A stretch of 64,000 nt of DNA from Cristatella mucedo (Eukaryota > Bryozoa > Phylactolaemata > Cristatellidae), in NCBI GenBank assembly GCA_009760855.2, contig WPIO01000096.1, positions 866,001 through 930,000 of the forward strand. The letters are read 5' to 3'. Position 1 is the first letter of the stretch, and every line of letters begins with the position of its first letter. The notes under the pieces were generated by a model that saw nothing but the letters and a program-made list of their open reading frames with translations, was not told the DNA's origin and ran no database searches. Below are positions 55,465-64,000 of the stretch, in pieces. Made by a program: the position numbers and the translations under genes.

Positions 55465-56318
55465 TTTTCTAAAACTAAACGATGATAAAACTAAATTACT
55501 AGTTATGGGCGAACCCAGTGTGATTTACTAATTGGAGAGGCTGACGCTCAAAATTGGCTCTGCCAGCATATCTCCTGTCGAATCAGCTCAAAATCTAGGT
55601 GTCATATTCCAAAGCGACCTCTCGTTAGACGACCATACCAGCTCCACAGTCAAATCCGCCTATTTTCAGCTTCATAACATTGCAAAAATTCGGGCTTGTT
55701 TAGATAAAGATACCACGTCCAAGTTAGTTCATGCATTCGTGACATCCCGTCTCGACTTCTGCAACTCACTGCTTACTGGCCTACCAGCCTGTGCGATCAG
55801 GCGATTGCAGCTGGTGCAAAACTCTGAAGCTAGGCATGTCTGTCGTGAGCGTCGCAGTTGCCACATTACTCCACTTCTCGCCGACCTGCACTGGGTACCA
55901 GTCAAGCAACGGATTGACTTCAAGGTTTTGTCGCTCACTTTTAGGTCCCTTCATTCCATGGCTCCAGCCTATCTCTCAGATATACTCCCCCATCAGGCCA
56001 AGCATCGTACCACCCACTTTTCGGAATCCAACAGTCTACAAATACCCCGTACAAACCTCAAATCCTTTGGAGACCGTGCATTTAGTTTGTATGCTCCAAA
56101 AGCCTGGAACTCTCTCCCGACCTGCGTCAGAACATCCCCTGACTTGACCACATTTAAAAGGAACTTAAAAACACACCTATTTAGGACAGCATTTAGTGGG
56201 TCCCTGTGATTCGTCCTTCACGTGCTTATGCATTCTGACACCGTGCATGCTGCCACTAACCACATTTGCATGCTGACCCTGTGCATGTCACCCCTAACCA
56301 TATTATTCATTTTGTTGG
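55465..56318 (+). mobile_element. LINE family A copy, best-preserved RT C-terminal frame
   Basis: A 225-codon frame from 55532 encodes GVIFQSDLSLDDH, STVKSAYFQLHNIAKIRA, LVHAFVTSRLDFCNSLLTGL, RERRSCHITPLLADLHWVPV and FKRNLKTHLFRTAFSGSL-stop, intact to its natural end. The same TAA before LERLTLKIG as in the 42-kb copy is present. The 3' UTR is cut off at CATATTATTCATTTTGTT (56318) without hairpin or tail. Inactive, since the catalytic core is absent. Confidence 0.92.
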
Positions 56319-56439
56319 AGGGCGTGCGTCTGCCGTGCGACCTACGCCAGCTGTTGTATAGCAGTGGTTCCGACGGCGGCGGCGGCAGGTCTCACGGGAG
56401 TCTCGCGGAGACACAGCGAGCAAACGTGCGCGTCAAACG

Positions 56440-56660
56440 AGAGGCTACTTTATTACTCTTCCCTACTTTATCGGTCGACGCCGACGTGAGGCGCCGATAA
56501 TCTCGCACTCCGCCGCTGCCGCGGCGGCGGCGCGCGGCAGCGGCGGCGCGACAAGATGCGCCGCCGCCGTTGCCGCGCCACAGCGGCTGCGGCACAAGCT
56601 GGCGCCGTCGGCTGCTCGCTCGAGGCCGCCGGCAGAGCGCGCGTACGTACGTCTCAGTGC
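56440..56660. repeat. Dispersed repeat Q, copy 2
   Basis: Matches 53330-53460, with an additional CGG/CCG inverted segment (56505-56575) and a following GCCGTCGGCTGCTC also seen near 53710. Confidence 0.55.
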
Positions 56661-58061
56661 GTACATGTATGCGAGCTCAATCAATTGCATGCAGACGACA
56701 CGCAATGAAACATGCGTCAGTGGCCTGACGCTGAACTGAGCGTCAATGACTTAACTGTTGACTACAGGTAAATCATGTGCGCCAGTGTCAAGGCGCTTCG
56801 CTAATTACAGCAGCAATAGCCGCAGGCGCACGCCGCACCAGAGAAATTCATCTCGATGCCGCCGTTTCTCATTTCCTGCCCCGGTGCTCTAAAGATGGTA
56901 TGAGCGTACTTAATTAAGAGTATTAATCGCTTTTAGTCGCCGCCTAAATTATCCACATTGCGAAAACATATCGAGCCAAGACCTGCGAACTCGTACGCGT
57001 ACGAGAAGAGAGGTATGACGCTACTATGGCGGTACACGCGAAGAACGCTCAACTACCCTGGATCGACCAACGAGCGTATTCTCCGAACCAAATTCGTAAC
57101 GACTAGAGTCCTTTCAGCGCGTCATATTGGACCGATTACTCATTACTTATTGCGTTTTCGAGAATCTCTTTATCTACGATTGAACGGGTTAACCGTATTC
57201 CGAAGAGGACGAAAAGATGTCGTCAATTACTTGCCTTTACCAGCTACACGGATAGCGAAGGCATTCTAGGAACGAAACCATTGCCAAGCATCGACGTCGT
57301 GGAAACGGACCGCGCGCGTCCAGGAGATGGGAATGGGACTCGCTATGTACTTCATGGGCCGCACGATGGGGGATTACGATGGAACTTGGTCATTAGAGGC
57401 GCAAGCTCACGGGAAAGCGAATGACAAAGGGGCTGACAAAGCGAATGACAAAGGGACTGACAAAGGTGTTGAAGAAGGGACGCGCGGAGCACAGTAGGAT
57501 CTGCACGGATCATTCGTCGATTTATTAGTCAGTATTCGCTAAGTGCTGGACAGAGCTTGGCCAGCGCCCACGTGAGATACGGTTCAATAAGTGCGCTGCT
57601 ATTGCCTTCTCGTACAACTATGGTCCACTGAAGAGACTCTTGACTGACCACTTTGCCAGCGGATGCAGCGCGGTGATCAATCTAGTAATCAGACCGCCGC
57701 GGAGCGGTGAGCGGTGAGCGGCAGACAGATAATCAGCTGCCAAGAGACGCCGCCTTGAAAGTGATGCTCTCTGCGTGCAGGGCAAAGTGGTGCAAAGGCC
57801 GTGCGAAAAAAACAACGGTTGAACGAGCAACGCACTCAGCTCTAGGTGACTACATATATGCTGAGAATAATAGACGAGTGAAGACGTGAACTGAAGACGT
57901 GCACTCGCCATGAAGACGCACCGGGCGCGATAATAAGCGGAATGTGTCAGCGTATTTGATGAGGTACAGGAGTGGACATTTCAGAAAGAGCAAAAGAGAT
58001 TTAGACATATAGGGCGTGAACCGAGAGATATATAGATATATAGAGAAAGACAGATAGAGAC

Positions 58062-58062
<1 letters not shown>
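56661..58062. other. No supported gene
   Basis: Unique sequence. A 24-base unit (GCGAATGACAAAGGGGCTGA) is doubled at about 57418-57466. The frame at 56958-57269 (103 codons) has no recognisable motif. Confidence 0.5.
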
Positions 58063-58144
<82 letters not shown>

Positions 58145-58347
58145 GAGAGCGCGCGCGCGTGAGAGAGAGAGAGAGTGATATCGTGAGAGAGAGAAAGAAA
58201 AAGAGAGAAAGAAAAAGAGAAGACGAGAGAGAAAATATAGAGATAGATAGAGAAGAGATAAAGATATAAAGATATAGATAAAGATATATATATAGAGAGA
58301 GAAAGAAGATAAGAGAAATAGTGCATGAGGCAAAGAGACACACACAC

Positions 58348-58398
<51 letters not shown>

Positions 58399-58500
58399 GA
58401 GAGAGAGAGAGTGAGAGAAACATACACAGATAGAGAGAGACAGATATATAGATAGAGGGGGAGAGCCGGAGAAAGAGAGAGAGAGAGAAATAACAGGTGA
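58063..58500. repeat. GA / GATA / TA microsatellite cluster
   Basis: (GA)n 58066-58140, mixed AGAAAG/GATAGATA 58185-58320, (TA)n 58351-58393, then GA again to 58490. Frames of about 150 codons on the minus strand (Leu/Ser/Tyr/Ile) are artefacts. Confidence 0.95.
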
Positions 58501-61500
<3,000 letters not shown>

Positions 61501-62880
61501 GCGAGCGTGCGAGCCGCAGAGCCCACAGTGGCGAGCGCTGGCGAGCGAACATGCTACACCACGCCCTTTCTCGCGTTTTCTCGGGCCGAAAGGAGTTTGC
61601 CGAGCGGCGCCCACGCGGCGGCAGCACAGACCGACAGCCACGTTATCGTTAGTGGACGACGAAAGTAGGCAGCAGCAATCGCATCAACAGTGACTTGATC
61701 GCTTAGTTACTCCGACATTATTTCGTGACTGCCGAGCCAAATGGAATGTTTTTTCCCTATGGACTTTTTTAGTTGCGGATGTCTGCAAGTTTATGCAGAA
61801 ACTGTAGATAGCGGTAGTGCAGTTCCTGCAAAGCATGACGCAAGCTTCGTGCTTAGTAGATTGTTCGTAAGCACTTCAGGTGTCCACGGCGTGCTATCGG
61901 GTTCGCAAGATTAGGAATTAAATCCTCAGTAAAGGGCAGCAGTCGGTAAATGCTATGGTAAAGCTAGGTTGGTGCCAAATATAAAAGGATATAAATACAA
62001 AATATAAATATAAATAAATAAATAAAATAAATATAAAAGGACTGCTTTGCACCGCTTCGAGCGTAACTTAATTTTAGAATTGAGCTGTGCTACGCTCTCC
62101 CGAGACTCTTTGCTTGGAGGTATTAAATGCACTATGCGCTCTACGCCACGCTATTCGCCATCGTAGCATGTCATCTGGGGCAGCAGAAATGCATTACAAA
62201 CGCGGTGTTGCGGATTCTGCCTAAAGTTATTGGGCCTCAAAAGTAGCGCTTGCAACTGGTCCTGTTGTCCTGTTAACGCGCGACGAATACCTAATTAGCT
62301 AACTAGCCCCAAGCCTTTGAAACGCGGTCAGCGACTTGTGGGTGCAGCACCAATAGAAGTGCACGTGTCGACGACAACGGACCATGGCGGCAAAGGTGAG
62401 AGGTCATCCATTATGAGAGCGAGTTCATGCCCGTATCGCAGAGAACTCTAAGGAATAGCGGCGGAGGGCTTCAATGAATAGCGGCGGAGGGCTACAGGCG
62501 TCTAGCACATAGAACTACAATCAACAGCGGCGGAGGGCTACAGGCGTCTAGCACATCGAACTACAGTCTCTAGCACATCGAAGCTACAGGCGTCTAGCAC
62601 ATCGAAGCTACCGGCGTCTAGCACATGAACTGCGGCGGAGGGCTACAGGCTTCTACTATCAGCTATCGCATGATATTTCGCACACAAACTGTCACTCGGC
62701 GCCATGCACAGCACCAAATTAGAATTTGAAGCAACTAAACGTGTGTTTTAGCACAGGTAGGCAAACGTGTGAGCGGTGAGTTACATCAGTCTAGATGGCA
62801 TGTCGCTGCAGCGTGAACCAGCTTGGCTGCAGTGGTACTCTTTCTTTTCTTTCGGGGAGCTATCAAATCTGTGCAACACC
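61501..62880. other. No supported gene; degenerate tandem segment at 62455-62650
   Basis: Mostly unique. AAATATAAATATAAATAAAT repeats lie at 61990-62036. From 62455 AGCGGCGGAGGGCT and AGGCGTCTAGCACAT modules recur in shuffled order (see findings). Confidence 0.5.
62455..62655. repeat. Shuffled minisatellite of two modules
   Basis: Module 1, GCGGCGGAGGGCTAC, occurs four times and module 2, GGCGTCTAGCACATCGAA, about five times, in the order 1-1-2-1-2-2-2-2-1 with variable spacers. Confidence 0.75.
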
Positions 62881-62883
62881 GAG

Positions 62884-62960
62884 TAGCAGAAGGTAGGCAG
62901 ACTTTACTGACGAGCTGACGTGGTGGTCATCTAGTGAAAGGTCACTTTTGGGCAGGACAC
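62884..62960 (-). mobile_element. LINE family A internal fragment
   Basis: AGGTAGGCAGACTTTACTGA and GAGCTGACGTGGTGGTCATC match the minus strand of the SAYFQLHN/DDHISSTVKSA part of family A. Short and diverged. Confidence 0.6.
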
Positions 62961-63044
62961 CAAGAGAGACACCCAGACTGAGAGCTGACGCTACATCTCA
63001 TGATATATTCTGACCAAGCCCATTTAGGGTTAGGCTTTCTATAA

Positions 63045-64000
63045 TAATAATAATGATAATGCACTTGATAAAGCGTCCTCAGAGAACCTAATCTTTTTCT
63101 AGGTGCTTGACATTTGCTGCAAAGTGAAATGCAATTGAATGGTAAGTAAAATCATGCTTGAAAAACAAACACTAAATACAAATAATATGGTTAGGGGTGA
63201 CATGCACAGGGTCAGCATGCAAATGTGGTTAGTGGCAGCATGCACAGTGTCAGCAAGCATGAGCACATCAAAGACGAATCATAGGGACCCACTAAATGCT
63301 GTCCTAAATAGGTGTGTTTTTAAGTTCTCTGTAAATGTGATCAGGTCAGAGGATGTTCTGACGCAGGTCGGGAGGGAGTTCCAGGCTTTGGGAGCATACG
63401 AACTAAATGCACGGTCTCCAAAGGATTTAAGGTTTGTACGAGGTATTTCTAGACTGCTGGATTCCGAAAAGTGGGTGGTACGATGCTTGGCCTGATGGGG
63501 TAGTATATCTGACAGATAGGCTGGAGCCATAGAATGAAAGGACCTAAAAGTGAGGGACAAAACCTTGAAGTCAATCCGTTGCTTGACTGGCAGCCAGTGC
63601 AGGTCGGCGAGAAGTGGAGTAATGTGGCAACTGCGACGCTCACGACAGACATGCCTAGCTGCAGAGTTGTGCACCAGCTGCAATCGCCTGATTGCACAGG
63701 CTGGTAGGCCTGTAAGCAGTGAGTTGCAGAAGTCGAGACAGGATGTCACGAATGCATGAACTAACTTGGACTTGGTATCCTTACCTAAACAAGCCCGAGT
63801 TTTAGCAATATTGTGAAGCTGAAAATATGCAGATTTGACTGTGGAGCTGATATGGTCGTCTAACGAGAGGTCGTTTCTAATTTCTTATTTGCCCTAGGCT
63901 TTCCAGTAAGTAATAACGTTATTCTAAAGCCATTTAGTTTTAGAAAGTGAGCAATACTGAAGCCGGAAAAGAAGCTTAGTTGTTGTTTTAGTTGCGGATT
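63045..64000 (-). mobile_element. LINE family A copy, 3' end complete, running off the window
   Basis: The minus strand starts (low-coordinate end) with the ATT tail, hairpin and 3' UTR. The RT C-terminal domain follows in a 156-codon frame at 63749-63279 (CHITPLLADLHWLPVKQRID, AFSSYAPKAWNSLP, THLFRTAFSGSL-stop). The upstream coding region (SAYFQLHNIAKTRACL) continues to about 63980 with disruptions. The catalytic core, if any, is outside the window. Confidence 0.9.

Overview
The window is nuclear DNA of a multicellular animal. It has a spliced NK2-class homeobox gene, eukaryotic initiator tRNA genes, L2/CR1-type LINEs, tRNA-headed SINEs, an LTR element, a hAT-like transposase fragment and very heavy microsatellite content. 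There are no prokaryotic operons, ribosome binding sites or CRISPR arrays. The species cannot be fixed from sequence alone; an invertebrate is most likely. Almost all long open frames are microsatellite read-through and are not annotated. Layout: 0-9 kb is mostly unique, GC-rich DNA with one plausible exon of a coiled-coil gene at the left edge, several LINE 3' ends and a 13-bp minisatellite. 9-35 kb is a mobile-element and tRNA landscape. Seven initiator tRNA-Met copies lie in a diverged repeat unit of about 2 kb that is partly tandem (27.8-32.4 kb) and partly dispersed on the other strand. Five copies are identical over 72 bases and keep a T-run terminator; two are decayed. One unit is split by a complete 1850-bp non-autonomous LTR retrotransposon with 191-bp LTRs. 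Two LINE families, two SINE families, a hAT-like fragment and several unclassified repeats fill the rest. 35.8-45.6 kb holds the main protein gene, on the minus strand. Three coding exons (44953-44671, 37858-37524, 36954-36466) join in phase to give 368 residues with a tinman (TN) motif, an NK2 homeodomain and an NK2-specific domain. The long first intron hosts a LINE; the second is filled by a GA/CT microsatellite. 45-57 kb is very GC- and CpG-rich, with many CGG-type tracts and no gene I can support. 57-64 kb is microsatellite-rich, including a 1.1-kb GA/GACA block, and ends in a minus-strand LINE copy. The elements interact. SINE family 1 carries the same 3' hairpin as LINE family A, as expected if that LINE mobilises it. 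A LINE 3' end is nested inside another LINE, and LINE family B stops a few bases beyond the NK2 poly(A) signal. Alignments here were done by eye, so repeat boundaries are good to roughly 10-30 bases unless stated.
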